Below the pieces are notes generated by a model. The model was not told the origin of the DNA, searched no databases, and was given only the letters and a program-made list of their open reading frames with translations. A stretch of 64,000 nucleotides of DNA, taken from Symsagittifera roscoffensis. Lineage: Eukaryota; Xenacoelomorpha; Acoela; Convolutidae. The DNA is taken from NCBI RefSeq assembly GCF_963678635.1, contig NC_087066.1, positions 17,049,275 through 17,113,274 of the forward strand, read 5' to 3'. Below, one piece after another: positions 23,940 through 37,200 of this stretch (the stretch's first letter is position 1; each line of letters opens with the position of its first letter). The position numbers were made by a program, and so were the translations under genes.

Positions 23940-26425
23940 AATTACGACGATGCATTTAATGCTGATTTATGAATTCATTGCTGATATATATGCATTTTTA
24001 TATCGCTGGTATGGCCCTATCCAGCTTGTGCGCTTACCGTAACTAAACGGAAGGGCCCCTTTTGTAATTTAGGTTTTTTTAAAAATCATTTTGCTCAAAT
24101 AGTTGATCTCATTGTGCGTTTCGTAATCTAATCTGTTTCATGTTCATTAATTTGCTCCAATTTACTTGCATCACTTTATATAAAAGCTTAACAAAAATTC
24201 ATGCGTTGAAAGGTAGTTGCACAATTCAAACAGTAGTCGAAGCAATCAAATCCCATTAATTTATTCGCAGTTTTCTTGGCTACTGGTCTGTGAAAATTGA
24301 GGGACTTTTTTTGGCCACTCAAATTTTGTGACGAATTTTTTCAATTAATTTAGTTAAAACCGGAGATATTTAATTTTTTTTCGGCTATCCGGGAATGCGG
24401 CTCCGTGGGTACGCACATTTTAAACATAGTGAAAGAATTTTTCAAATAAGATTTGGCACTAGGTTGTATACCAGGTCTTATCCTAAGTCATATCCTCATG
24501 ATGCATATAAATGAAAAAGATGGGAGGCTATAACGATGCAATATGATGTCAATAATGGCGCGTAGTTGATGCAATTTGAGATTCAGAGAAACTTTTGTAA
24601 GTTCTGTTTTATGGAACTGTACCATTTTGATGATGTATTAATCGGTTAGAATCTCAGTGGGGACATTGAGTGAGCTGTCAGGGAGAATGGGCCATTCAAC
24701 CAGAATGCGTTCTGATTTTATTCGAAAGAGCATACTATACGTCGAAAATACCAGTTATGGACGTTATTTGCACAAAGAGTCAGAAAGTGAAGGGAAGAGT
24801 TTAATTTGATTTTGCAACACTTGAATCAGAACGACTTACTGTAAGAAATTAGGAAACTAATACTGAGAATGGAAGGAAACTACAAACTACGATCCATTGA
24901 CTACGGAAAAAACTCCTCGGGGTAGAAGCGATTGTACAGTTAGAATTGATTCCTAGCTTATTTTGTAAACCGCTCATGTGATGAAGAAGACGCTTCTTCA
25001 ACGAAGATTGAGAATTCGGAAACCTGTCGTTGGACTTTAAAGCTGTCATTACAAGAAGAATTTTTGGCCTCTGGATATACCTTGAGTTTAATCCAACCAA
25101 CAACTAATTATTCTCATCTTTAGCAAATAAGAAGCCCTGTTTATAAGAGTAAACTTGTGCGCAGGCGTTGCTGAGACCCTGCCATGATCTGTTCGATTTT
25201 GCATGTAACTAGTTAATGTGAGTAGTTCGGCCAATAGCCTTTGACTGTAACACGTTCATTGACTCGTTTTTTTTGCAAGACTACTTTGAATTGGCTCTGG
25301 TAGAGATAGTTCAAAGCACGTAAAGCTTAATCTGGATGCAAGTCAATTGTTGTAGAGTTTAATTTTTTCCGTCGTTACTTACACTCCGGGCAAAACTTTA
25401 CGTTTAAAAAAAGTTATTTTCATACTTATTCTGAAGTAAAGGAGAAGTCGTAAAAACGCGGCAAATTCATGCAGAATGGATTTTTTGGCTTTCAAATTGA
25501 GCATGTAATGTACAATCGTTTCTCATTAACCTAAGATAAAATGTCAAAAACCAGTTTAGTCGAACTTAAAAATGGAGTGAGTTTGGGAACATTGTACTTG
25601 AGGCCAATTGCTTTTCGCAATTGGTCTGTTAAAAGACTAATAATCCGAAAGTTTCTGATTTGTGACAGAAATCTAGAACAACAGTTCCAGTACACGCTCC
25701 GGAAAAGCAGCAAAAATGGTTGAACCACATACATTGCAGCTAAACGTGGGAATTGACCCAGTGGTGCAAAGTTAGCGGACTGAAAAAACTTTATGATTTA
25801 TTTAGTTAGCTTAAATCTGATTTGATAACTTGCTGGAGTTACGGTGTCTTGAGCAACTGAATTTAAGCCACTGAGCTAAATCATATCTGCTACTGAGCTA
25901 CTGTATATCTGGTTTTGAGCTACTGAAAGAATATATCTGAATTTTTTGAGAAAGTGTCTGAAAAACAATCTTACACCGGATTTTTTGAAGTTAAAGTTCC
26001 CTGAGTTTACGGTTCATACCATTTCAGTTTATGCGCGTTAAGTATAATTTCCTGTTTTTGATCTTTATTTTGCTCTTCAAGCACATTTGTGAACAGTTGT
26101 CTTTGCAGCAAATATTTGTCTGCCTTAGTGCAATTTGTTATTCAAATATGTGATTTCAGATTGGTTGTTTGTGCTGAGTTTGTCTTGAGTAATAAAAGTA
26201 AATATCTTGAATTAATCTGCTTTAGAACCACTGTCTTGTTATGACGCAAAAATTGTAGCTTAGAACAATGGAAGAAGAATACGATGTAATTGTTCTGGGC
26301 ACTGGATTATCGGTAGGGCAATTCAGTTCCTCTAAACGCTATTAATTTTGATGCGATGCAAAAGTTTCTGAAAACTTGATCCAACCTCTTCGCATTTCTT
26401 TCTGGAATTCTATCTGTGGAGGATA
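23940..26425 (+). pseudogene. Truncated GDI copy 3: 5' flank, exon 1 and stub of exon 2
   Basis: The 5' flank is close to full length and nearly identical to copy 1. Exon 1 (26268-26312) keeps ATG and encodes the same 15 residues as the functional exon. A small deletion near 26390-26400 removed the intron-1 acceptor and the first bases of exon 2, and the donor has changed to GTAGGG. The remaining exon 2 stub joins retroelement sequence at the same point as in the other copies. Confidence 0.85.
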
Positions 26426-27743
26426 AAAAATCGCCCAATCGACCTGGCCTCTGAAAAGGGAGCATCAAACTGGCTCAATTCTCTACCACTGAGCAGATAC
26501 AACTTCAACCTGAAAAAATCAGAGTTCGGAGATGGTATTTACTTAAGATACGGATTGGAACTAACCAAAACCCCACTCTTATGTGCATGTGGTGCTGATT
26601 TAACTTGACACATTCGCTTCACTGTGCAAAGGGTGTTGACACACATAAGACACAATGAAGTTAGAGACACATTCGCCGACCTCATGAACGAGGTTTGTCA
26701 TGACGTCCAGATTGAGCCGAAACTTCAGCCGTTGCAAGACGAAAGCTTTGTCAACAATTCAACTACAGCTGAAGATGAGGCACGACTTGACATTAAGGCA
26801 AACGGAGTTTGGGGTTCACGATTCAGCCGCGCTTTCTTTGATGTGAAAATTTTCAACCCCCATGCCAAAATCGCAATACACACAGCAATGGTTTTTCCAC
26901 ACTTAGTACTGTGCAAAACAAATTCCGAATTTGATAGATCTTTATCAAAAACAATAGCAAGGCGACTTAAGCAATGGCAAGACGGAGACCTGGATGGACT
27001 ATATAACGAAAGAAAATCGCTGCAAATGCGCTTGTTTAAAGGAAGTAGAAGAAAAACTGAAACTGAAGCACAACAGTTCAACAAATTAATGAATACTGGA
27101 AAAATATCAAGCGCAATTGCAAAACTAACAGACACATCTAAAGGCGTTCTTTCGCTCAACGAGATGGTCAAAGGTAAGACAGTAGAACAGATTCTCATAG
27201 AGAAACACCCACCCTCTAAACCAATTGATGAGAACTATATTACACCAGTCTCAAACAAAACAATTCCTTTCCATCCATCGATATTTGATCAGATAAACGG
27301 TCCATATCAAGAAGGCAGCCATGAGAACGCACGGAGCGCATGGACCATCTGGCCTCGATGCAAATGAATGGAGACGTAATTTAACACACTTCGGGCAACA
27401 ATCAGTTGAGATTTCAAAAACAATTGTTAAATTGCCAAAAAATTGGCCACCGAAGAACTAAATCCAGAACTAATGGAACCATATAACGCATGTAGACTAA
27501 TACCTTTAGATAAGAAACCAGGGGTAAGACTCATAGGCATAGGAGAAGTTATGCGTAGGATAATAGGGCGAAAAATAACTAAATGCCTAAAAAACGAACT
27601 CATGTCGCTCGGTTCAAACTACCAACTCTGCCTAGGACAAAACTGTGGCATTGAATATGCGATCCACACGCTAAGAGATCAATACAGCAAAACTTCCGCC
27701 GATGCTGTTTCCTCGAAGTTCAACAGAATGGGCAGTTCCAAAT
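26426..27743 (+). pseudogene. Non-LTR retrotransposon fragment D (EN piece, N-term, start of RT)
   Basis: From the GDI junction it runs through the C-terminal Cys/His and endonuclease piece, then in frame into the N-terminal region (247-codon frame 26624-27367). The RT start (27443-27748) breaks off after KTSADAV, where an internal deletion joins to SSKFNRMG and removes motif A, the QGDP box and YADD. It is followed directly by another deleted copy. Confidence 0.75.
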
Positions 27744-27744
27744 T

Positions 27745-28857
27745 TTGAAAAAACAAACGAAAATCGCTAAAACCTCCCCTCAAAACGTTTATGCCTGCTA
27801 TACTAAAAGAGTTCAAGAGAAGCTTTTGTTTCTTGCCAGGACAACGCCTTTATTTTTTGTCAACAATTCAACTACAACTGAAGATGAGGCACGACTTGAC
27901 ATTAAGGCAAACGGAGTTTGTGGTTCACCATTCAGCCGCGCTTTCTTTGATGTGAAAATTTTCAACCCCCATGCCAAAATCGCAATACACGCAGCAATGG
28001 TTTTTCCACACTTAGTACTGTGCAAAACAAATTCCGAATTTGATGGATCATTATCAAAAACAATAGCAAGGCGACTTAAGCAAGGGCAAATCGGAGACCT
28101 GGATGGACTATATAACGAAAGAAAGGCACTGCAAATGCGCTTGTTGAAAGGAAGTAGAAGAAAAACTGAAACTGAAGCACAACAGTTCAACAAATTAATG
28201 AATACTGGAAAAATATCAAGCGCAATTGCAAAACTAACAGACACATCTAAAGGCGTTCTTTCGCTCGACGAGATGGTCAAAGGTAAGACAGTAGAACATA
28301 TTCTCATAGAGAAACACCCACCATCTAAACCAATTGATGAGAACTATATTACACCAGTCTCAAACAAAACAATTCCTTTCCATCCATCGATATTTGATCA
28401 GATAAACGGTCTATATCAAGAAGGCAGCCATGAGAACGCACGGAGCGCATGGACCATCTGGCCTCGATGCAAATGAATGGAGACGTAATTTAACACACTT
28501 CGGGCAACAATCAGTTGAGTTTTCAAAAACAATTGTTAAATTGCCAAAAAATTGGCCACCGAAGAACTAAATCCAGAACTAATGGAACCATATAACGCAT
28601 GTAGACTAATACCCTTAGATAAGAATCCAGGGGTAAGACCCATAGGCATAGGAGAAGTTATGCGTAGGATAATAGGGCGAACAATAACTAAATGCCTAAA
28701 AAACGAACTCATGTCGCTCGGTTCAAACTACCAACTCTGCCTAGGACAAAACTGTGGCATTGAATATGCGATCCACACGCTAAGAGATCAATACAGCAAA
28801 ACTTCCGCCGATGCTGTTTCCTCGAAGTTCAACAGAATGGGCAAATCCAAATTTTGA
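27745..28857 (+). pseudogene. Non-LTR retrotransposon fragment E, tandem to D, same internal deletion
   Basis: It starts with the post-RT segment (KTSPQNVYACYTKRVQEK), jumps to the endonuclease piece, and continues in frame into the N-terminal region (243-codon frame 27745-28476) and the RT start (28552-28857). It carries the same DAVSSKFNRMG deletion join as fragment D. Sharing that rare join shows D and E are tandem duplicates of each other. Confidence 0.75.
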
Positions 28858-29911
28858 AAAAACTAACGAAAATCGCTAAAACCTCCCCTCAAAACGTTTA
28901 TGCCTGCTATACTAAAAGAGTTCAAGAGAAGCTTTTATTTCTTGCCAAGACAACGCCTAACACTATGGAAAACTTTGAAAAATGTGAAAGTATTATCAAA
29001 GAACAATTATTACTTAACCTAGTCGGTAAAGACACTTTAAACCCCCAGTTCCGTGAGATATTTTCCTTACCCCTTAAAATGGGCGGACTTAACATCAAGC
29101 TGCCATCCGATCATGAAAGCTACCTAGAATGGTCTAGGGAAACATCACTAGTACTGGAATCTCAAAATCCTTTTACAGCAGTAACACAGCAAGAAAAAAT
29201 ATGTACGAAAATCAAAAATTGAAAACTGATAAAACAAATCGAAAAAAAACAAACCTCATTAACTCCTTATATGAAACAGAAAAATACGCAATCGACCTGG
29301 CCTCTGAAAAGGGAGCGTCAAACTGGCTCAATGCTCTACCACTGAGCAGATACAACTTCAACCTGAAAAAATCAGAGTTCAGAATTGGTATTTACTTAAG
29401 ATACGGATGGGGACTAACCAAAACCCCACTCACATGTGCATGTGGTGCTGATTTTAACTTGACACATGCGCTTCACTGTGCAACGGGTGGTTACACACAT
29501 AAGACACAATGAAATTAAGGACACATTCGCCAACCTCATGAACGGGGTACGCCATGACGTCGAGGTTGAGCCGAAAATTCAGCCGTTGCAAGGCGAAAGA
29601 TTTGTCAACAACTCAACTACAACTGAAGATGAGGCACGAATTGACAAACGGACTCTGGGGTTCACGATTCAACCGCGCTTTCTTTGATGTGAAATTTTTC
29701 AACCCCCCTGCCAAAACATCGCAAAAACTGCATAAGGATGCATACAAATACCACGAAACGCTGAAGAACTCCAAATATCAGCAAAGAATTTTAAAAGTAG
29801 AGCAGAGTAGCTTCTGCCCGCTAATTTGTGGATGCACCGTGGCGCTGCTCCAACAGCCACGCGGACGATGCAGCGATTAGCCGAAAAACTAATTGAGAAA
29901 AGACAAAAAAG
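28854..29911 (+). pseudogene. Non-LTR retrotransposon fragment F, post-RT region and endonuclease, interrupted by the LTR element
   Basis: This is the only copy here that keeps the segment between RT and the Cys/His motif. A 122-codon frame (28854-29222) includes LPLKMGGLNIKLPSDHESYL. An overlapping 103-codon frame (29201-29512) has LASEKGASNWLNALPLSRY and the CACGADFNLTHALHC motif. Endonuclease frames run to 29880. The sequence is broken at AAAAAGCTAT, where the LTR retrotransposon is inserted; the missing C-terminal end resumes at 52506. Confidence 0.8.
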
Positions 29912-29914
29912 CTA

Positions 29915-30799
29915 TGTAACATTCGTCTACTACAGTCACACATGAGGCTTAAGAAAAATAGGCCCTATAACCACTGGCTCAAGGGTCAGGGACACTATCT
30001 CTTGTGTTTTTCTACCTCAAGAACGGTCGGAGCCAGTTCGGTTCGCTTGTGACATGAGACTACGACCCGTTACAGCTTAAAGGCTACTACTAAAATATCC
30101 CCCCACTCTAGAATTAGAAACGTCCCCATACTTAGGTCTCTAGATACCCAAAATACATGAACGCCGTTAAAAACCGGGTTGGAACAATCCGTTAAGTTAC
30201 TTTTTATTAGACAGTGGAACTTTGATCCATTTCAGATGGATCAACCTAAAACTCGCCTTACCTCAACATAACAATTATAAAACACACTCTAGGAATTTAA
30301 ATTAAGGACTCACATGTTGACGCGCTCAAGCACAGGAAGTAATTAAATGGGTGAGCAACTCTAGAATTAACTAAAATAACTAGATAAGTTCAATGTTTAT
30401 CAGTTTGAATGGTAATGGTAAGTTTGAACTCAAGAACGAAGTTTTATGTGGACCATTGGGACACTCAAGCTGTCCACCTTTCCGTCGAAGGTTCACTCTG
30501 GTCCAGTTCGAATAATTACTCTCTCGGGAATACTCTGTCTCCTATTTCAGATAGGACAGCTCTACTCTTGTTCACTATGATGGAAATTGCGAATAGCAAT
30601 TTCCCACTCGTTTTTTCTGACAACTTTCCCGCAATTGCTCTAAAATTGTTCTCCTTTCTTTTTTCTGATTTTCAGTTCTCGCGAGAAAATCGTGCATGAC
30701 ATGTTCCATTCGAAATTTTAAAAATTTAAATTTCACTCCAAAATCAAGTGTTTTCTGCTCTTCTCAAGGTCAAACTTCCAAATATGACCGACTGGCACA
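29915..30799 (-). repeat. 3' LTR (885 bp)
   Basis: It reads TGTGCC...GTTACA on the element strand. It differs from the 5' LTR at one base that I could find (C at 30321 against T at 52027). It contains six CTCAAG hexamers on the + strand. The short purine stretch GGGGAGTA abuts its inner edge on the element strand and may serve as the polypurine tract. Confidence 0.93.
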
Positions 30800-31229
30800 T
30801 ACTCCCCGGACTCGAGATCGATGTCCCCATCGCGCGCTGTCTTCTGCCAGTGAGTCCCAGAAAAACCGAGTGTTGCTCAAGATACAGTGCCAGTGGTCAT
30901 TTACAGAAGTTTGCAGCAGATTTAAGATTATCTACACCCCAAAATTCACGACCATTTAAAATTTTCACACTATTGCTAAACAGCAACCAAAATCTGCATT
31001 TACCTGCACCTTTGAATTTTCGCTTTTCAAGCCAATCATTTAAAAATCTCTTTTGTCCTATTCAATCAGGAAATTGTCATGCAGCATTTCGATTTATATA
31101 ATAGATATAGTATATTAGTAACAATATTTGCTTTGTTAAAATTTCTTTTTCGTGAATCCAAGTTTCACTCGGATTCACACTCAAGCCCCCTTTCCCTCTC
31201 AAGACTCAATATCCATCCGATTTGCCCAT
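30800..31229 (-). other. 3' untranslated segment of the LTR element
   Basis: This is a non-coding stretch between the stop of the giant ORF (31230) and the 3' LTR. No domain is recognisable in its short frames. It carries a few CTCAAG hexamers (near 30872, 31183 and 31200). Confidence 0.6.
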
Positions 31230-34200
31230 TCATCTCGTACTCTTCGCCTTGGAGGTACTGCATCCTGAAGTGCTAGATGCGGCAAACTGTCTCAACAGTT
31301 CCTCTTCATCATCGGAACTAATCACAATCTCCTCCCAAGCCTTCAGCTGTTCATAGGATCGCATCCATTCTCTCTGCTCCTGCAATCTCTTTGCTTGGTT
31401 GGGTAGTGCCTTCACCCTAGCTTCTCGGTTCAAGCAAAAGGAGTTGTGCAGGCTCAAGCTCACGTTCTTCGCCAGGTCTTCCTCTAGTATCGACTCCCTC
31501 GCTTTGGTATTGTCTCTAGACATCTTACCCACTCTCTTCCATCCCGTCGTGATCGCATTACGATGGGTTAGCAGGGGTCTCTTGAAAGCTTCCGGCCCAA
31601 TCTCGGCCTGGAACTGTCGATACTCCTTTTGATGTTTTCTCATGTGATCTTTCGTTGCCCTGTACAGCCAAGACGTCAGTGTCGCCCGAAACCATGGAAA
31701 GTACCTCAAGCGACTCCATACGTGCCTGACTTCCGTCGGTATGGCGAATACTTTGCACGCAGTCTCAAACAACTCAAGTCTCCTGCTGTAGTCTATCGCG
31801 TATATTGACTCAGCCGTTGGCGTCGTCGCCTCCCGATACTTCGTTGTATTCTCTTCTATCCATCTCAGAGCTAACATCGTACTCACTACTAAGAGCGTCA
31901 CCTTCTGCCGGTGATCCGGTAGTCCGATCGACCGAATCTCTTCCACATCCCACACCAGGCAAAGGTTCTTGTGATCTGGATACCACACCGTTTGTGCCAA
32001 ACAGTGGCATGGGCATTCCCCATGAGAGATCTCAATGCTCCTGAGATTACGCTCCCCTGAGGCTTCCAAGAGAGGCTCAAGCTCCATCATTTTCTCGTGC
32101 ATCGTGTCGTTGTCTTCCAGGTTCGGAGTACTTCCTACAGGTTTCCCGATCACGTTTTGTCTCTCGTGATCGCTTGTGTTTTCTCTTTCCAACTTCAGAA
32201 GATCTTCTCCCCAGATTTCGCTTAAGTCATCTCTCAATTCTTTTGGTACTGTCCCTTTGATTTTTCTCAACAACTTGTGCGAGTGATGCGACATCCGAGC
32301 CAACCTCACGCACTTGGGCACTGAGAAGGCCTTGTCCACCAGTATTCTCTGGCTGGACACTTCCACCATCGCCATGTGTAGCGGGTAGTGACTTCCGCAC
32401 AAGTTGGCCATCATTGACCCTATCAGCGATTTCGCGTTCAATGGCAAGCCATAAGCTTCGCTCAGGGGAAATCCCATTTCCGCCTCAAGACCAACTTTCC
32501 AGCTCCGGATGTGTTTTTGAGTCACCTGCAACACCCCGGGCCATGATTCTACGCTCAACGCCGTCACTAAATGATGCTCAGACTCCAGTCTCTCCAGTGC
32601 CTGCAGACCACACATTCTCGAGAAGAATCCGAGAGCTGTCGCTATATTCACCGTGGTTCTCGCGTAACATTCCGCTATTATTTGCACTTCACTTTTCTCC
32701 CTTTCTGTGATGTCTTCGAACCAAGTGACCAGGTCTTCTTTTTGAAACGACAGTATTCTGACGCATGACCGTCCATCGCAGATGTGCTCTCCGTTCCCAC
32801 ACGTCGAATCCAGACAGCTACCCGGCTCCAATTTCTTTGCTGACCCGGGGTCGCTCGTCCTTTCGCTTGGCTCTTGCATCTGGGGTGTGATTAGCTTATG
32901 TAGCACACTCAACTTCGCCAGATCTTCATCTTCCGTGGGTGCTAACCTCACTCGCTCGGTGGTTTCCTCGATTAGACTCGCATGGGGATGTGGACACCAG
33001 GAGGGTCTTAGTAGCTTCCATATCACTCCCAAGTTCGTGGTTAACAAGCCATCTCCACCGCCCATGTTCACTTCAACTCTCTTGTTTGAGCGCGGTATGC
33101 TTATCACCTCTGGTGTTTTCTCAAGAATCAGGCCCAGGCTCGGCCCCTCTTTCTCCACCGCGTCTATCTCCATTATCCTTTCTGTCCAAAACTTCAGTAG
33201 CTCCGCTACCTCATGGTTTCTGTGGGCTCCTCCAGCTTCCGAGTCTAAGAAGGGATTGTAGGCTATTCCCATCACTCCAGACACATATTGGTATTCCCCC
33301 TTCTCACTGAGTCTCGAGTACTGTTCTGACGAGGCCAGGTTACGGTGAACATCATGTTCTTCCTCGAACTTCTTATTAGAGAACCTCCGTACCTCGTCCA
33401 GCTTTCGATGGTTCTCTAAGGATAGTCTGGAACCATCTTCTTTCTCTATTCCTGTACTCTGATATACGTTCAAGATGATCGTTGAGACTCTTCTCTCCAT
33501 GGTTTTACTTCCACTTGCTCTCTGGTGGCATGCCAGGATGGTGCTATCAGACATCATTGACATTGTCCATCTCAAGAAACATGTGGCATCTTTTCTCCTA
33601 GCCAGGCTCAAGCCTGAATTGTCCCTGGCCACGTGTTGCATCAGTGCCTGATACACCTCTAGCTTCTTGCTTCCCAACTTCAGCCTGTCATACGAGGTCA
33701 ATGTCTCCAACTCTATTCCCACCAGACTCCAGGTGAACATTAATTGTCCCGCAGTTCTAACGAAGGGATTCGCCATTAGTGGCGGTGCTGATGAGGATGT
33801 TCTCATCGCCTCTTCAAAATGATCCTTCAACAAACTCTGCCAGGACCTCTTCAGATGACTTGCCATCTCTATCTTATTAACCTCGGCTTTTTGCTGGGTG
33901 GCCCAATTGCGTCGCCTGCGAGCTATTCCACTGTCCAACTTCTTCAAGCAGTCCTCCATTTCCTTCAATGTTTCGAGGGCCACCCACCACGTCCGGGAAG
34001 TGTTCCTCGTCTTGTTCCTCTCCAATGGATCACTCGTCACTTGTTTGCCCATGTCCTGATGTGCCTTCGAGATCCATTCTTTGCCGATCTCCACTTCCCC
34101 TACCTGTCCGTTCGTTGAACCTCTCTTCACGTTTACCTTCTGAGGTTTGAAGTCTTCTTCTGACGTAGAACTGGTGGAAACCTCTATTTCCTTTTCTACT

Positions 34201-37200
34201 TCAAGTGGTTTCCTGAGCTCCGAGCTGTTCTTGTATGCCGCCGTCTTGCATCGGGCCAAAACGATGGGCGCCGTCTCTCTCAAGTTTCCTTCCGAAACAG
34301 CATCCACTGAAGGACTACCCCATCCTTCCACTTCTCTCTTCCTCTTGCGAGTCTTCACATCTCTGCTCGAGGGTGTTGTGGCTATCATCATTGATTCGAC
34401 CTCTCCATCCACTCCTTCCAACTCTTGCCTCCCCCCTGCTCGAGCCTTAAGGATATTAGTACTTTTAATCATATTACTAGTCCCAACCTTATCCCTTTTT
34501 ATATCATCAACCATTTTATCCACAGTTTTTTGTTTCAGAGTAGAGCTGTCCTCACATTTCTCTTTTCTAGTCTTCGATCGTGCGTTCCTCAGCTCCACTA
34601 GCTTGTTCAGCAGCTCTTTTCTTGCTTTCTCATCCAGGCCCGTTCCTATCAGGAGCGGTTCCCCGAATCTCACTACTGCGTCCCACAGTTCCTTCTTGAA
34701 CTTGTCCAGCGTCGTCTCGCTGCCCACTTCTCGATTGAATTCCTCCAGGAACTCCTGCCAAGCGTCATCCTCGAGAGATCCCAAGAATATGTCCCTGTTC
34801 CCTTCGAACGTGTTCTTCTCCCTTTCCTCCGAGCTCAAGAGTAACATCCCCATATTGAAGGTCTCACCTGCCAATGGCAACTCTAGGTTCTTCCGCGGAG
34901 ACGGAATCAGGGGTGGTGTGGCAGTATCTGCCCAATTCTCCTCGCTCAAATCTTTCAACAGCTCTTGAGTGGTGAGCTCCTCCCCTGATGGCCCTGGTTC
35001 AGGCGTATTCCCCACTTCCATGTCTTCACCAGCTTCACTGAGAGTTTCATCCATACTCTCTTCTTCTGACTCATGTCTCCTTCTCTCGAGAATTTTCTTA
35101 AATCGGTCCTCGACGGGTCCGCTCCTCTTGTCTCCAGGTGTGTCCACGGACAGTGGTGATGGTGTCGCAGGATCCAGCTTTTTGTATTCCGTCAGTGCTA
35201 CGTGCAGTTGACCTGCTGCATCTAGTTCTGTTCCTTCCTGTCTTATTTCCACCTGTTCCAAGCCATAGGGCGCCTTATATTTTCTCGTGGCAAATTTCAT
35301 GTCGTCCACCAGTGCGACGTGCCCCTCCATCACGATCATCCTGCCATCATCCCATATGGGCAACATGTTCTCAAGTCCCTCCTTCTCAAGAGTTCTCAAG
35401 ACCTTCCTCACCTCATACCCTGGGGGCTGCGAACCTCTACTCTTTTTCGCTTGCGTCGTCCACGAGTTTACCTTCATCTCGCTGGTATGGAAGTAGACCG
35501 CCGCCGTGTAGCCAATGAACAGGGGGTCCCAGCCATCAGTGAAATCCTTCTGCATTTCCTCCGCCGTCATCCTCGCCATTGTGGAGGGAACTACCAAGGG
35601 ACTATTCATTCCTAAGGTCATCCTCCTGACTATTGGGAACTCAGGCATGGTGGCCGGGAGGATTTCTTTCTCCATTATGGTCTCCAGCTCCCTCTTCACC
35701 AGTGCGAAGCACTCCTTCCAGGCAGGAATTCTCAAGATTTCTCGTCCGTCCGCCGTCAATGGGTTCAAGTTCCAGAATTTGGGATACATTTCAATGGGAC
35801 CCTCTCGCTTGCCTCCCATTCTACATTGCATTTGACCCCTGAAGTTGCACACTATCAGCTCGGCATCTTTCACCTTTCCAAAGAGTACCGTGTTGCTCAT
35901 TCGCGCCCTGAGCACCTCCTGCTGACACCAATTCAGCGCTGTACCATCCAGTACGCTGATGAGACTCAAGTGCGTCACCGAGTGACGATACGTTATCACC
36001 AGGGGATCTGGAAACGCGTACGTCACTGCTGGACCATAGATGCAGGTCACCACCTCCTCCAGACCTCGGATTATCCCCATTGGGTCCGACCTCATTGCCA
36101 GGCACAGGTCCGTCAACAGAGGCATCCCTCTGTTCGCCTTCTCCCATTCTTCTCTCGAGGTTGGGTTCTCATCTTCACCCGTCATGTATCGATTCTGCAT
36201 CATGAGGTATTGCACCAGCAGTGTCTTCAACCCTGCGGCACACTTGTAGGAGCTGGTTTCAATACTCGTGTGGACTCTCCCCATAGACAGAGGTTCTCCA
36301 TATTCCATTAACCGATGAAACGACACCAATTCCCCATGGGTCAAGAGTACTAGCGCCAGATACCCATCAACTCGAAGTGTCTCCACTCCTCGACTAAACA
36401 TGTATGCTGGGCCCATGTTGAACAAGTATCTGGGGTAGACCAAATACAGGGCCAAGAGCAGGCTGATGGGCATGCCCAGTATCTCCTGCACGAAGGCTCC
36501 AAAGATAGTCGCCGTGGTACCGAATACTCCTGCCAAGAATTCCTTCTCCCAGCAAGGACTCAAGAACTTGAGAATCTCGTAATCCCTCCGAGTCCTCAAT
36601 TCGCCTTTGGCGTGCTCTCTCCAGAACCCTGCGATTGTCACTTCATTGGCGGCCGAGACAAATCTAGCCACCGTCATGTCTCTTACCTCGGCCAGCTCCA
36701 GTTGCTTCTCTAGGAAACTCCAGATTTGTTTCACGAGGAGTGGTGCTTCTTCCCTCGTTTTATTCGTGACGTTCTCCAGCCTTGGTGTCAGGAATGGCCA
36801 CCAGCCATTCTCTTGAGTCAAGCGATATTTCATCGATTCTAACTGTTTCTCCGTCTCGACCACATTTCTCCTCTCGTTGCTGGGACCTCTAGACTTGCTG
36901 GTGGAATTTGCGACTTTCACCTCCATAAACCGGAACCACAGGCTGGCCGTCAACTGGTTTATCGCCGTGTGGTCGTCCCCGATGACTGGGCTGAACTTGA
37001 GTTGTCTAGCAAAGTTCGATATCTCTAGCAAGAGTACCTCATCCAACACAATCAAGACGTCGGCTAGTCCGTAAAAGCCCCTCAGCGCATGAGATATGTC
37101 AGCCCATGCCGCTGGTAATTCTGATTTGTAAAGTCTCAAGTTCACTGGCTCCAGCTCTCGATTGGGGGCTGCCATCAGAATCCGCCATTCACTCCCTTCT

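Larger units (their letters stand above)
12588..29911 (+). repeat. Tandem amplification of a [retroelement + GDI 5' end] unit
   Basis: Blocks alternate: retroelement A, GDI 5' end 1, B, GDI 5' end 2, C, GDI 5' end 3, D/E/F. The real GDI gene completes the series at 52.7 kb. All three truncated GDI copies end at the same exon-2 position (GTGGAGGAT), joined to the same retroelement codons. All three retroelement-to-flank joins are also alike (CGGCTAAGATAAATTAA). Identical joins mean one chimeric junction was formed once and then amplified, most simply by unequal crossing-over. The units are about 3.9-5 kb. Confidence 0.85.

Noticed and set aside
17487-26425. Repeated independent retroelement insertions into GDI exon 2
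   Set aside because: Both joins are identical in every copy and the flanks are co-duplicated; one junction followed by tandem amplification is simpler.
34147-34968. 273-codon + strand frame and many other + strand frames inside 31-49 kb
   Set aside because: Serine/leucine-rich antisense shadows of the giant ORF and gag-pol; no domain or start context.
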